From Lasioglossum baleicum (lineage: Eukaryota; Arthropoda; Insecta; Hymenoptera; Halictidae): a DNA stretch of 64,000 nucleotides. Positions 35,571 to 49,234 of this stretch are shown in pieces. The first letter of the stretch is position 1, and each line of letters starts with the position of its first letter. Below the pieces are notes generated by a model. That model ran no database searches, had not been told where the DNA came from, and saw nothing but the letters and a program-made list of their open reading frames with translations. The position numbers and the translations under genes were made by a program. The DNA lies in the NCBI RefSeq assembly GCF_051020765.1, contig NW_027469314.1, positions 62,001 to 126,000 on the forward strand. Reading direction: 5' to 3'.

Positions 35571-37514
35571 TCGAGTAAAAACACGTGCGAGAGGATGCAT
35601 CCCGCAGGCTAGTTGAGTAAAAACACGTGCGAGAGGATGCATCCCGCAGGCTAGTCGAGTAAAAACACGTGCGAGGTTTTGTGGGATGCGCATGCGCAGG
35701 TTTTGTGGGATGCGCATGCGCAGGTTTTTTTGCGATGCGCATGGCTAGTCGAGCAAAAAACACGTGCGAGAGGATGCATCCCGCAGGCTAGTCGAGTAAA
35801 AACACGTGCGAGAGGATGCATCCCGCAGGCTAGTCCAGCAAAAACACGTGCGAGAGGATGCATCCCGCAGGCTAGTCGAGTAAAAACACGTGCGAGAGGA
35901 TGCATCCCGCAGGCTAGTCGAGTAAAAACACGTGCGAGAGGATGCATCCTGCAGGCTAGTCGAGTAAAAACACGTGCGAGAGGATGCATCCCGCAGGCTA
36001 GTCGAGTAAAAACACGTGCGAGGTTTTGTGGGATGCGCATGCGCAGGTTTTTTGGGATGCGCATGCGCAGGTTTTTTGGGATGCGCATGCCTAGTCGAGC
36101 AAAAACACGTGCGAGAGGATGCATCCCGCAGGCTAGTCCAGCAAAAACACGTGCGAGAGGATGCATCCGCAGGCTAGTCGAGCAAAAACACGTGCGAGAG
36201 GATGCATCCCGCAGGGTAGTCGTGTAAAAAACACGTGCGAGAGGATGCATCCCGCAGGCTAGTCGAGTAAAAACACGTGCGAGAGGATGCATCCCGCAGG
36301 CTAGTCGAGTAAAAAACACGTGCGAGGTTTTGTGGGATGCGCATGCGCAGGTTTTTTGGGATGCGCATGGCTAGTCGAGCAAAAAACACGTGCGAGAGGA
36401 TGCATCCCGCAGGGTAGTCGAGTAAAAACACGTGCGAGAGGATGCATCCCGCAGGCTAGTCGAGTAAAAACACGTGCGAGAGGATGCATCCTGCAGGCTA
36501 GTCGAGTAAAAACACGTGCGAGAGGATGCATCCCGCAGGCTAGTCGAGCAAAAACACGTGCGAGAGGATGCATCCCGCAGGCTAGTCGAGCAAAAACACG
36601 TGCGAGAGGATGCATCCCGCAGGCTAGTAGAGCAAAAACACGTGCGAGAGGATGCATCCCGCAGGCTAGTCGAGTAAAAACACGTGCGAGGTTTTGTGGG
36701 ATGCGCATGCGCAGGTTTTGTGGGATGCGCATGCGCAGGTTTTTTGGGATGCGCATGGCTAGTCGAGCAAAAACACGTGCGAGAGGATGCATCCCGCAGG
36801 CTAGTCGAGTAAAAACACGTGCGAGAGGATGCATCCCGCAGGCTAGTCGAGTAAAAACACGTGCGAGAGGGATGCATCCCGCAGGCTAGTCGAGTAAAAA
36901 CACGTGCGAGAGGATGCATCCCGCAGGCTAGTCGAGTAAAAACACGTGCGAGAGGATGCATCCCGCAGGCTAGTCGAGTAAAAACACGTGCGAGAGGATG
37001 CATCCCGCAGGCTAGTCGAGTAAAAACACGTGCGAGAGGATGCATCCCGCAGGCTAGTCGAGTAAAAACACGTGCGAGGTTTTGTGGGATGCGCATGCGC
37101 AGGTTTTTTGGGATGCGCATGCGCAGGTTTTTTGGGATGCGCATGCCTAGTCGAGCAAAAACACGTGCGAGAGGATGCATCCCGCAGGCTAGTCCAGCAA
37201 AAACACGTGCGAGAGGATGCATCCCGCAGGCTAGTCGAGTAAAAACACGTGCGAGAGGATGCATCCCGCAGGCTAGTCGAGTAAAAACACGTGCGAGAGG
37301 ATGCATCCTGCAGGCTAGTCGAGTAAAAACACGTGCGAGAGGATGCATCCCGCAGGCTAGTCGAGTAAAATCACGTGCGAGGTTTTGTGGGATGCGCATG
37401 CGCAGGTTTTTTGGGATGCGCATGGCTAGTCGAGCAAAAACACGTGCGAGAGGATGCATCCTGCAGGCTAGTCGAGTAAAAACACGTGCGAGAGGATGCA
37501 TCCCGCCTGGCTAG
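35571..37514 (+). repeat. Segment 14: epsilon of cycle 2, with a shared internal deletion
   Basis: It starts with GTTGAG near 35613 and the GCGATGCGC hallmark near 35728. After the second TAGTCCAGC monomer it jumps directly to a GAGCAAAAA then a GGGTAG/TCGTG monomer, omitting sequence present in segment 7. Segment 19 has the same jump. Extra bases occur in A or G runs near 35754, 36226, 36313, 36383 and 36869, and a C is lost near 36168. Confidence 0.82.
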
Positions 37515-40500
37515 TCGTGTAAAAACACGTGCGAGAGGATGCATCCCGCAGGCTAGTCGAGTAAAAACACGTGCGAGAGGATGCATCCCGCAGGCTAGTC
37601 GAGTAAAAACACGTGCGAGGTTTTGTGGGATGCGCATGCGCAGGTTTTGTGGGATGCGCATGCGCAGGTTTTTTTGGGATGCGCATGGCTAGTCGAGCAA
37701 AAACACGTGCGAGAGGATGCATCCCGCAGGGTAGTCGAGTAAAAACACGTGCGAGAGGATGCATCCCGCAGGCTAGTCGAGTAAAAACACGTGCGAGGTT
37801 TTGTGGGATGCGCATGCGCAGGCTTTGTGGGATGCGCATGCGCAGGTTTTTTGGGATGCGCATGGCTAGTCGAGCAAAAACACGTGCGAGGTTTTGTGGG
37901 GATGCGCATGCGCAGGTTTTGTGGGATGCGCATGCGCAGGTTTTTTGGGATGCGCATGGCTAGTCGAGCAAAAAACACGTGAGAGAGGATGCATCCCGCA
38001 GGGTAGTCGAGCAAAAACGCGTGCGAGAGGATGCATCCCGCAGGCTAGTCGAGGTAAAAACACGTGCGAGAGGATGCATCCCGCAGGCTAGTCGAGCACA
38101 AACACGTGCGAGAGGATGCATCCCGCAGGCTAGTCGAGCAAAAACACGTGCGAGAGGATGCATCCCGCAGGCTAGTCGAGCAAAAACACGTGCGAGAGGA
38201 TGCATCCCGCAGGCTAGTCGAGTAAAAACACGTGCGAGAGGATGCATCCCGCAGGCTAGTCGAGTAAAAACACGTGCGAGGTTTTGTGGGATGCGCATGC
38301 GCAGGTTTTGTGGGATGCGCATGCGCAGGTTTTTTGGGATGCGCATGCGCAGGTTTTTTGGGATGCGCATGCATAGTCGAGCAAAAACACGTGCGAGAGG
38401 ATGCATACCGCAGGCTAGTCCAGCAAAAACACGTGCGAGAGGATGCATCCCGCAGGCTAGTCGAGCAAAAACACGTGTGAGAGGATGCATCCCGCAGGCT
38501 AGTCGAGTAAAAACACGTGCGAGGTTTTGTGGGATGCGCATGCGCAGGTTTTGTGGGATGCGCATGCGCAGGTTTTTTGGGATGCGCATGGCTAGTCGAG
38601 CAAAAACACGTGCGAGAGGATGCATCCCGCAGGCTAGTCGAGTAAAAACACGTGCGAGAGGATGCATCCCGCAGGCTAGTCGAGTAAAAACACGTGCGAG
38701 AGGATGCATCCCGCAGGCTAGTCGAGTAAAAACACGTGCGAGAGGATGCATCCCGCAGGCTAGTCGAGTAAAAACACGTGCGAGGTTTTGTGGGATGCGC
38801 ATGCGCAGGTTTTGAGGGATGCGCATGCGCAGGTTTTTTGGGATGCGCATGCGCAGGTTTTTTGGGATGCGCATGCCTAGTCGAGCAAAAACACGTGCGA
38901 GAGGATGCATCCCGCAGGCTAGTCCAGCAAAAACACGTGCGAGAGGATGCATCCCGCAGGCTAGTCGAGTAAAAACACGTGCGAGAGGATGCATCCCGCA
39001 GGCTAGTCGAGTAAAAACACGTGCGAGAGGATGCATCCTGCAGGCTAGTCGAGTAAAAAACACGTGCGAGAGGATGCATCCCGCAGGCTAGTCGAGTAAA
39101 AACACGTGCGGCGAGGTTTTGTGGGATGCGCATGCGCAGGTTTTGTGGGATGCGCATGCGCAGGTTTTTTGGGATGCGCATGGCTAGTCGAGCAAAAACA
39201 CGTGCGAGAGGATGCATCCCGCAGGGTAGTCGTGTAAAAACACGTGCGAGAGGATGCATCCCGCAGGCTAGTCGAGTAAAAACACGTGCGAGAGGATGCA
39301 TCCCGCAGGCTAGTCGAGTAAAAACACGTGCGAGGTTTTGTGGGATGCGCATGCGCAGGTTTTTTGGGATGCGCATGGCTAGTCGAGCAAAAACACGTGC
39401 GAGAGGATGCATCCCGCAGGGTAGTCGAGTAAAAACACGTGCGAGAGGATGCATCCCGCAGGCTAGTCGAGTAAAAACACGTGCGAGAGGATGCATCCCG
39501 CAGGCTAGTCGAGCAAAAACACGTGCGAGAGGATGCATCCCGCAGGCTAGTCGAGCAAAAACACGTGCGAGAGGATGCATCCCGCAGGCTAGTAGAGCAA
39601 AAACACGTGCGAGAGGATGCATCCCGCCGGCTAGTCGAGTAAAACCACGTGCGAGGTTTTGTGGGATGCGCATGCGCAGGTTTTGTGGGATGCGCATGCG
39701 CAGGTTTTTTGGGATGCGCATGGCTAGTCGAGCAAAAACACGTGCGAGAGGATGCATCCCGCAGGTTAGTCGAGTAAAAACACGTGCGAGAGGATGCATC
39801 CCGCAGGCTAGTCGAGTAAAAACACGTGCGAGAGGATGCATCCCGCAGGCTAGTCGAGTAAAAACACGTGCGAGAGGATGCATCCCGCAGGCTAGTCGAG
39901 TAAAAACACGTGCGAGAGGATGCATCCCGCAGGCTAGTCGAGTAAAAACACGTGCGAGAGGATGCATCCCGCAGGCTAGTCGAGTAAAAACACGTGCGAG
40001 GTTTTGTGGGATGCGCATGCGCAGGTTTTTTGGGATGCGCATGCGCAGGTTTTTTGGGATGCGCATGCGCAGGTTTTTTGGGATGCGCATGCCTAGTCGA
40101 GCAAAAACACGTGCGAGAGGATGCATCCCGCAGGCTAGTCCAGCAAAAACACGTGCGAGAGGATGCATCCCGCAGGCTAGTCGAGTAAAAACACGTGCGA
40201 GAGGATGCATCCCGCAGGCTAGTCGAGTAAAAACACGTGCGAGAGGATGCATCCTGCAGGCTAGTCGAGTAAAAACACGTGCGAGAGGATGCATCCCGCA
40301 GGCTAGTCGAGTAAAAACACGTGCGAGGTTTTGTGGGATGCGCATGCGCAGGTTTTGTGGGATGCGCATGCGCAGGTTTTTTGGGATGCGCATGGCTAGT
40401 CGAGCAAAAACACGTGCGAGAGGATGCATCCCGCAGGGTAGTCGTGTAAAAACACGTGCGAGAGGATGCATCCCGCAGGCTAGTCGAGTAATAACACGTG

Positions 40501-42617
40501 CGAGAGGATGCATCCCGCAGGCTAGTCGAGTAAAAACACGTGCGAGGTTTTGTGGGATGCGCATGCGCAGGTTTTTTGGGATGCGCATGGCTAGTCGAGC
40601 AAAAACACGTGCGAGAGGATGCATCCCGCAGGGTAGTCGAGTAAAAACACGTGCGAGAGGATGCATCCCGCAGGCTAGTCGAGTAAAAACACGTGCGAGA
40701 GGATGCATCCCGCAGGCTAGTCGAGTAAAAACACGTGCGAGAGGATGCATCCCGCAGGCTAGTGGAGTAAAAACACGTGCGAGAGGATGCATCCCGCAGG
40801 CTAGTCGAGTAAAAACACGTGCGAGAGGATGCATCCCGCAGGGTAGTCGAGTAAAAACACGTGCGAGAGGATGCATCCTGCAGGCTAGTCGAGTAAAAAC
40901 ACGTGCGAGAGGATGCATCCCGCAGGCTAGTCGAGTAAAAACACGTGCGAGAGGATGCATCCCGCAGGCTAGTCGAGTAAAAACACGTGCGAGAGGATGC
41001 ATCGCGCAGGCTAGTCGAGTAAAAACACGTGCGAGAGGATGCATCCTGCAGGCTAGTCGAGTAAAAACACGTGTGAGAGGATGCATCCCGCAGGCTAGTC
41101 GAGTAAAAACTAGTGCGAGGTTTTGTGGGATGCGCATGCGCAGGTTTTGTGGGATGCGCATGCGCAGGTTTTTTGGGATGCGCATGGCTAGTCGAGCAAA
41201 AACACGTGCGAGAGGATGCATCCCGCAGGCTAGTCGAGTAAAAACACGTGCGAGAGGATGCATCCCGCAGGCTAGTCGAGTAAAAACACGTGCGAGAGGA
41301 TGCATCCCGCAGGCTAGTCGAGTAAAATCACGTGCGAGGTTTTGTGGGATGCGCATGCGCAGGTTTTGTGGGATGCGCATGCGCAGGTTTTTTGGGATGC
41401 GCATGGCTAGTCGAGCAAAAACACGTGCGAGAGGATGCATCCCGCAGGGTAGTCGAGTAAAAACACGTGCGAGAGGATGCATCCCGCAGGCTAGTCGTGT
41501 AAAAACACATGCGAGAGGATGCATCCCGCAGGCTAGTCGAGTAAAAACACGTGCGAGAGGATGCATCCCGCAGGCTAGTCGAGTAAAAACACGTGCGAGA
41601 GGATGCATCCCGCAGGCTAGTCGAGTAAAAACACGTGCGAGAGGATGCATCCTGCAGGCTAGTCGAGTAAAAACACGTGCGAGAGGATGCATCCCGCAGG
41701 CTAGTCGAGTAAAAACACGTGCGAGGTTTTGTGGGATGCGCATGCGCAGGTTTTTTGGGATGCGCATGGCTAGTCGAGCAAAAACACGTGCGAGAGGATG
41801 CATCCCGCAGGGTTGTCGTGTAAAAACACGTGCGAGAGGATGCATCCCGCAGGCTAGTCGAGTAAAAACACGTGCGAGAGGATGCATCCCGCAGGCTAGT
41901 CGAGTAAAAACACGTGCGAGGTTTTGTGGGATGCGCATGCGCAGGTTTTTTGGGATGCGCATGGCTAGTCGAGCAAAAACACGTGCGAGAGGATGCATCC
42001 CGCAGGGTAGTCGAGTAAAAACACGTGCGAGAGGATGCATCCCGCAGGCTAGTCGAGTAAAAACACGTGCGAGAGGATGCATCCCGCAGGCTAGTAGAGC
42101 AAAAACACGTGCGAGGGGATGCATCCCGCAGGCTAGTCGAGTCAAAACACGTGCGAGGTTTTGTGGGATGCGCATGCGCGGGTTTTGTGGGATGCGCATG
42201 CGCAGGTTTTTTGGGATGCGCATGGCTAGTCGAGCAAAAACACGTGCGAGAGGATGCATCCCGCAGGCTAGTCGAGTAAAAACACGTGCGAGAGGATGCA
42301 TCCCGCAGGCTAGTCGAGTAAAAACACGTGCGAGAGGATGCATCCCGCAGGCTAGTCGAGTAAAAACACGTGCGAGAGGATGCATCCCGCAGGCTAGTCG
42401 AGTAAAAACACGTGCGAGGGTTTGTGGGATGCGCATGCGCAGGTTTTGTGGGATGCGCATGCGCATGTTTTTTGGGATGCGCATGCCTAGTCGAGCAAAA
42501 ACACGTGCGAGAGGATGCATCCCGCAGGCTAGTCGAGTAAAAACACGTGCGAGAGGATGCATCCTGCAGGCTAGTCGAGCAAAAACACGTGCGAGAGGAT
42601 GCATCCCGCCTGGCTAG
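37515..42617 (+). repeat. Segment 15: A of cycle 3 carrying a B-type insert
   Basis: The A-start markers are present (GGCTTTGTGGG near 37821, GAGAGAGG near 37980, GCATGCATAGTC near 38368, GGTTTTGAGGG near 38812). The B-type run with GTGGAG, ATCGCGC and ACTAGTGCG (41109) then appears, before an abrupt return to A-end sequence at about 41.2-41.3 kb (ATCACGTG at 41327, GAGTCAAAAC at 42139). Indels are confined to the first 1.6 kb, near 37672, 37896, 37973, 38052, 39057 and 39110. Confidence 0.83.
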
Positions 42618-44086
42618 TCGAGTAAAAACACGTGCGAGAGGATGCATCCCGCAGGCTAGTCGAGTAAAAACACGTGCGAGAGGATGCATCCCGCAGGCTA
42701 GTCGAGTAAAAACACGTGCGAGGTTTTGTGGGATGCGCATGCGCAGGTTTTTTGGGATGCGCATGCGCAGGTTTTTTGGGATGCGCATGCCTAGTCGAGC
42801 AAAAACACGTGCGAGAGGATGCATCCCGCAGGCTAGTCCAGCAAAAACACGTGCGAGAGGATGCATCCCGCAGGCTAGTCGAGTAAAAACACGTGCGAGA
42901 GGATGCATCCCGCAGGCTAGTCGAGTAAAAACACGTGCGAGAGGATGCATCCTGCAGGCTAGTCGAGTAAAAACACGTGCGAGAGGATGCATCCCGCAGG
43001 CTAGTCGAGTAAAATCACGTGCGAGGTTTTGTGGGATGCGCATGCGCAGGTTTTGTGGGATGCGCATGCGCAGGTTTTTTGGGATGCGCATGGCTAGTCG
43101 AGCAAAAACACGTGCGAGAGGATGCATCCCGCAGGGTAGTCGAGTAAAAACACGTGCGAGAGGATGCATCCCGCAGGCTAGTCGTGTAAAAACACGTGCG
43201 AGAGGATGCATCCCGCAGGCTAGTCGAGTAAAAACACGTGCGAGAGGATGCATCCCGCAGGCTAGTCGAGTAAAAACACGTGCGAGAGGATGCATCCCGC
43301 AGGCTAGTCGAGTAAAAACACGTGCGAGAGGATGCATCCTGCAGGCTAGTCGAGTAAAAACACGTGCGAGAGGATGCATCCCGCAGGCTAGTCGAGTAAA
43401 AACACGTGCGAGGTTTTGTGGGATGCGCATGCGCAGGTTTTATTGGGATGCGCATGGCTAGTCGAGCAAAAACACGTGCGAGAGGATGCATCCCGCAGGG
43501 TAGTCGTGTAAAAACACGTGCGAGAGGATGCATCCCGCAGGCTAGTCGAGTAAAAACACGTGCGAGAGGATGCATCCCGCAGGCTAGTCGAGTAAAAACA
43601 CGTGCGAGGTTTTGTGGGATGCGCATGCGCAGGTTTTTTGGGATGCGCATGGCTAGTCGAGCAAAAACACGTGCGAGAGGATGCATCCCGCAGGGTAGTC
43701 GAGTAAAAACACGTGCGAGAGGATGCATCCCGCAGGCTAGTCGAGTAAAAACACGTGCGAGAGGATGCATCCCGCAGGCTAGTCGAGTAAAAACACGTGC
43801 GAGAGGATGCATCCCGCAGGCTAGTCGAGTAAAAACACGTGCGAGAGGATGCATCCCGCAGGCTAGTCGAGTAAAAACACGTGCGAGGGTTTGTGGGATG
43901 CGCATGCGCAGGTTTTGTGGGATGCGCATGCGCAGGTTTTTTGGGATGCGCATGCCTAGTCGAGCAAAAACACGTGCGAGAGGATGCATCCCGCAGGCTA
44001 GTCGAGTAAAAACACGTGCGAGAGGATGCATCCTGCAGGCTAGTCGAGTAAAAACACGTGCGAGAGGATGCATCCCGCCTGGCTAG
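42618..44086 (+). repeat. Segment 16: gamma of cycle 3
   Basis: It is one base different in length from segment 11 (1,469 against 1,468) and has the same order of blocks and variants. Its single oddity is TTTTATTGGG near 43440, where the usual unit has TTTTTTGGG: an A interrupts the T tract and the unit is one base longer. It ends with the GAGGGTTTG closing module and a CCTGG junction. Confidence 0.84.
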
Positions 44087-45487
44087 TCGAGTAAAAACAC
44101 GTGCGAGAGGATGCATGCCGCAGGCTAGTCGAGTAAAAACACGTGCGAGAGGATGCATCCCGCAGGCTAGTCGAGTAAAAACACGTGCGAGAGGATGCAT
44201 CCCGCAGGCTAGTCGAGTAAAAACACGTGCGAGGTTTTGTGGGATGCGCATGCGCAGGTTTTGTGGGATGCGCATGGCTAGTCGAGCAAAAACACGTGCG
44301 AGGTTTTGTGGGATGCGCATGCGCAAGTTTTGTGGGATGCGCATGCGCAGGTTTTTTGGGATGCGCATGGCTAGTCGAGCAAAAACACGTGAGAGAGGAT
44401 GCATCCCGCAGGCTAGTCGAGTAAAAACACGTGCGAGGTTTTGTGGGATGCGCATGCGCAGGTTTTTTGGGATGCGCATGCGCAGGTTTTTTGGGATGCG
44501 CATGCCTAGTCGAGCAAAAACACGTGCGAGAGGATGCATCCCGCAGGCTAGTCCAGCAAAAACACGTGCGAGAGGATGCATCCCGCAGGCTAGTCGAGTA
44601 AAAACACGTGCGAGAGGATGCATCCCGCAGGCTAGTCGAGTAAAAACACGTGCGAGAGGATGCATCCTGCAGGCTAGTCGAGTAAAAACACGTGCGAGAG
44701 GATGCATCCCGCAGGCTAGTCGAGTAAAATCACGTGCGAGGTTTTGTGGGATGCGCATGCGCAGGTTTTGTGGGATGCGCATGCGCAGGTTTTTTGGGAT
44801 GCGCATGGCTAGTCGAGCAAAAACACGTGCGAGAGGGATGCATCCCGCAGGGTAGTCGAGTAAAAACACGTGCGAGAGGATGCATCCCGCAGGCTAGTCG
44901 TGTAAAAACACATGCGAGAGGATGCATCCCGCAGCTAGTCGAGTAAAAACACGTGCGAGAGGATGCATCCCGCAGGCTAGTCGAGTAAAAACACGTGCGA
45001 GAGGATGCATCCTGCAGGCTAGTCGAGTAAAAACACGTGCGAGAGGATGCATCCCGCAGGCTAGTCGAGCAAAAACACGTGCGAGAGGATGCATCCCGCA
45101 GGCTAGTCCGAGCAAAAACACGTGCGAGAGGATGCATCCCGCAGGCTAGTCGAGTAAAAACACGTGCGAGAGGATGCATCCCGCAGGCTAGTCGAGCACA
45201 AACACGTGCGAGAGGATGCTCCCGCTGGCTAGTCGAGCAAAAAACACGTGCGAGAGGAAGCATCCCGCAGGCTAGTCGAGCAAAAACACGTGCGAGAGGA
45301 TGCATCCCGCAGGCTAGTCGAGCAAAAACACGTGCGAGAGGATGCATCCCGCAGGCTAGTCGAGCAAAAACACGTGCGAGAGGATGCATCCCGCAGGCTA
45401 GTCGAGTAAAAAACACGTGCGAGAGGATGCATCCCGCAGGCTAGTCGAGCACAAACACGTGCGAGATAATGCATCCCGCCGGGCTAG
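44087..45487 (+). repeat. Segment 17: delta of cycle 3, indel-rich
   Basis: It has the same layout as segment 12, including the GATAATGC variant and CCGGG junction. Private irregularities are an extra G near 44836, a lost G near 44935, an extra C in TAGTCCGAGC near 45109, GATGCTCCCGCTGG near 45216 (one base lost and one changed), and extra A's near 45241 and 45413. None of these coincides with an indel in segment 12. Confidence 0.82.
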
Positions 45488-48400
45488 TCGAGTAAAAACA
45501 CGTGCGAGAGGATGCATCCCGCAGGCTAGTCGAGTAAAAACACGTGCGAGGTTTTGTGTGGATGCGCATGCGCAGGTTTTTGTGGGATGCGCATGCGCAG
45601 GTTTTTTGGGATGCGCATGGCTAGTCGAGCAAAAACACGTGCGAGAGGATGCATCCCGCAGGCTAGTCGAGTAAAAACACGTGCGAGAGGATGCATCCCG
45701 CAGGCTAGTCGAGTAAAAACACGTGCGAGGTTTTTGTGGGATGCGCATGCGCAGGTTTTGTGGGATGCGCATGCGCAGGTTTTTGGGATGCGCATGGCTA
45801 GTCGAGCAAAAACGCGTGCGAGGTTTTGTGGGATGCGCATGCGCAGGTTTTGTGGGATGCGCATACGCAGGTTTTTTGGGATGCGCATGGCTAGTCGAGC
45901 AAAAACACGTTGAGAGAGGATGCATCCCGCAGGGTAGTCGAGTAAAAACACGTGCGAGAGGATGCATCCCGCAGGCTAGTCGAGCAAAAACACGTGCGAG
46001 AGGATGCATCCCGTAGGCTAGTCGAGTAAAAACACGTGCGAGGTTTTGTGGGATGCGCATGCGCAGGTTTTTTGGGATGCGCATGGCTAGTCGAGCAAAA
46101 ACACGTGCGAGAGGATGCATCCCGCAGGCTAGTCGAGTAAAAACACGTGCGAGAGGATGCATCTGCAGGCTAGTCGAGTAAAAACACGTGCGAGAGGATG
46201 CATCCCGCAGGCTAGTCGAGCAAAAACACGTGCGAGAGGATGCATCCCGCAGGCTAGTCGAGCAAAAACACGTGCGAGAGGATGCATCCCGCAGGCTAGT
46301 CGAGTAAAAAACACGTGCGAGAGGATGCATCCCGCAGGCTAGTCGAGCACAAACACGTGCGAGAGGATGCATCCCGCAGGCTAGTCGAGCAAAAACACGT
46401 GCGAGAGGAAGCATCCCGCAGGCTAGTCGAGCAAAAACACGTGCGAGAGGATGCATCCCGCAGGCTAGTCGAGTAAAAAACACGTGCGAGAGGATGCATC
46501 CCGCAGGCTAGTCGAGTAAAAACACGTGCGAGGTTTTGTGGGATGCGCATGCGCAGGTTTTGTGGGATGCGCATGCGCAGGTTTTTTGGGATGCGCATGT
46601 TCAGGTTTTTTGGGATGCGCATGCCTAGTCGAGCATAAACACGTGCGAGAGGATGCATCCCGCAGGCTAGTCCAGCAAAAACACGTGCGAGAGGATGCAT
46701 CCCGCAGGCTAGTCGAGCAAAAACACGTGTGAGAGGATGCATCCCGCAGGCTAGTCGAGTAAAAACACGTGCGAGGTTTTGTGGGACGCGCATGCGCAGG
46801 TTTTGTGGGATGCGCATGCGCAGGTTTTTTGCGCAGGTTTTTTGGGATGCGCATGGCTAGTCGAGCAAAAACACGTGCGAGAGGATGCATCCCGCAGGCT
46901 AGTCGAGTAAAAACACGTGCGAGAGGATGCATCCCGCAGGCTAGTCGAGTAAAAACACGTGCGAGAGGATGCATCCCGCAGGCTAGTCGAGTAAAAACAC
47001 GTGCGAGTGGATGCATCCCGCAGGCTAGTCGAGTAAAAACACGTGCGAGGTTTTGTGGGATGCGCATGCGCAGGTTTTGTGGGATGCGCATGCGCAGGTT
47101 TTTTGGGATGCGCATGCGCAGGTTTTTTGGGATGCGCATGGCTAGTCGAGCAAAAACACGTGCGAGAGGATGCATCCCGCAGGCTAGTCGAGTAAAAACA
47201 CGTGCGAGGTTTTGTGGGATGCGCATGCGCAGGTTATTTGGGATGCGCATGGCTAGTCGAGCAAAAACACGTGCGAGAGGATGCATCCCGCAGGGTAGTC
47301 GAGTAAAAACACGTGCGAGAGGATGCATCCCGCAGGGTAGTCGTGTAAAAACACGTGCGAGAGGATGCATCCTGCAGGCTAGTCGAGTAAAAACACGTGC
47401 GAGAGGATGCATCCCGCAGGCTAGTCGAGCAAAAACACGTGCGAGAGGATGCATCCCGCAGGCTAGTCGAGCAAAAACACGTGCGAGAGGATGCATCCCG
47501 CAGGCTAGTCGAGTAAAAACACGTGCGAGAGGATGCATCCCGCAGGCTAGTCGAGCACAAACACGTGCGAGAGGATGCATCCCGCAGGCTAGTCGAGCAA
47601 AAACACGTGCGAGAGGATGCATCCCGCAGGCTAGTAGAGCAAAAACACGTGCGAGAGGATGCATCCCGCAGGCTAGTCGAGTAAAAACACGTGCGAGGTT
47701 TTGTGGGATGCGCATGCGCAGGTTTTGTGGGATGCGCATGCGCAGGTTTTTTGGGATGCGCATGGCTAGTCGAGCAAAAACACGTGCGAGAGGATGCATC
47801 CCGCAGGCTAGTCGAGTAAAAACACGTGCGAGAGGATGCATCCCGCATGCTAGTCGAGTAAAAACACGTGCGAGAGGATGCATCCCGCAGGCTAGTCGAG
47901 TAAAAACACGTGCGAGAGGATGCATCCCGCAGGCTAGTGGAGTAAAAACACGTGCGAGAGGATGCATCCCGCAGGCTAGTCGAGTAAAAACACGTGCGAG
48001 AGGATGCATCCCGCAGGGTAGTCGAGTAAAAACACGTGCGAGAGGATGCATCCTGCAGGCTAGTCGAGTAAAAACACGTGCGAGAGGATGCATCCCGCAG
48101 GCTAGTCGAGTAAAAACACGTGCGAGAGGATGCATCCCGCAGGCTAGTCGAGTAAAAACACGTGCGAGAGGATGCATCGCGCAGGCTAGTCGAGTAAAAA
48201 CACGTGCGAGAGGATGCATCCTGCAGGCTAGTCGAGTAAAAACACGTGTGAGAGGATGCATCCCGCAGGCTAGTCGAGTAAAAACTAGTGCGAGGTTTTG
48301 TGGGATGCGCATGCGCAGGTTTTGTGGGATGCGCATGCGCAGGTTTTTTGGGATGCGCATGGCTAGTCGAGCAAAAACACGTGCGAGAGGATGCATCCCG

Positions 48401-49234
48401 CAGGGTAGTCGTGTAAAAACACGTGCGAGAGGATGCATCCCGCAGGCTAGTCGAGTAAAAACACGTGCGAGAGGATGCATCCCGCAGGCTAGTCGAGTAA
48501 AAACACGTGCGAGGTTTTGTGGGATGCGCATGCGCAGGTTTTTTGGGATGCGCATGGCTAGTCGAGCAAAAACACGTGCGAGAGGATGCATCCCGCAGGG
48601 TAGTCGAGTAAAAACACGTGCGAGAGGATGCATCCCGCAGGCTAGTCGAGTAAAAACACGTGCGAGAGGATGCATCCCGCAGGCTAGTAGAGCAAAAACA
48701 CGTGCGAGAGGATGCATCCCGCAGGCTAGTCGAGTAAAAACACGTGCGAGGTTTTGTGGGATGCGCATGCGCGGGTTTTGTGGGATGCGCATGCGCAGGT
48801 TTTTTGGGATGCGCATGGCTAGTCGAGCAAAAACACGTGCGAGAGGATGCATCCCGCAGGCTAGTCGAGTAAAAACACGTGCGAGAGGATGCATCCCGCA
48901 GGCTAGTCGAGTAAAAACACGTGCGAGAGGATGCATCCCGCAGGCTAGTCGAGTAAAAACACGTGCGAGAGGATGCATCCCGCAGGCTAGTCGAGTAAAA
49001 ACACGTGCGAGGGTTTGTGGGATGCGCATGCGCAGGTTTTGTGGGATGCGCATGCGCAGGTTTTGTGGGATGCGCATGCGCAGGTTTTTTGGGATGCGCA
49101 TGCCTAGTCGAGCAAAAACACGTGCGAGAGGATGCATCCCGCAGGCTAGTCGAGTAAAAACACGTGCGAGAGGATGCATCCTGCAGGCTAGTCGAGTAAA
49201 AACACGTGCGAGAGGATGCATCCCGCCTGGCTAG
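45488..49234 (+). repeat. Segment 18: B of cycle 3
   Basis: It has the full B barcode series, with ACTAGTGCG at 48284, and keeps the m monomer missing from segment 13. Two local expansions are unique: a 13-bp duplication TTTTTTGCGCAGG near 46828, and a closing block with three TTTTGTGGG heads/units instead of two (about 49013-49104). Indels cluster between 45557 and 46477. The rest is clean. Confidence 0.85.

Larger units (their letters stand above)
18111..37514 (+). repeat. Macro-cycle 2, expanded (19,404 bp)
   Basis: The order is A, two gamma/A chimeras, gamma, delta, B, epsilon. The extra length relative to cycle 1 comes mostly from a 1,212-bp tandem expansion inside A and the chimeric segments of 3,109 and 2,545 bp. 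Sequence up to about 29.79 kb has no visible indels. From there several patches carry single-base indels. Confidence 0.83.
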
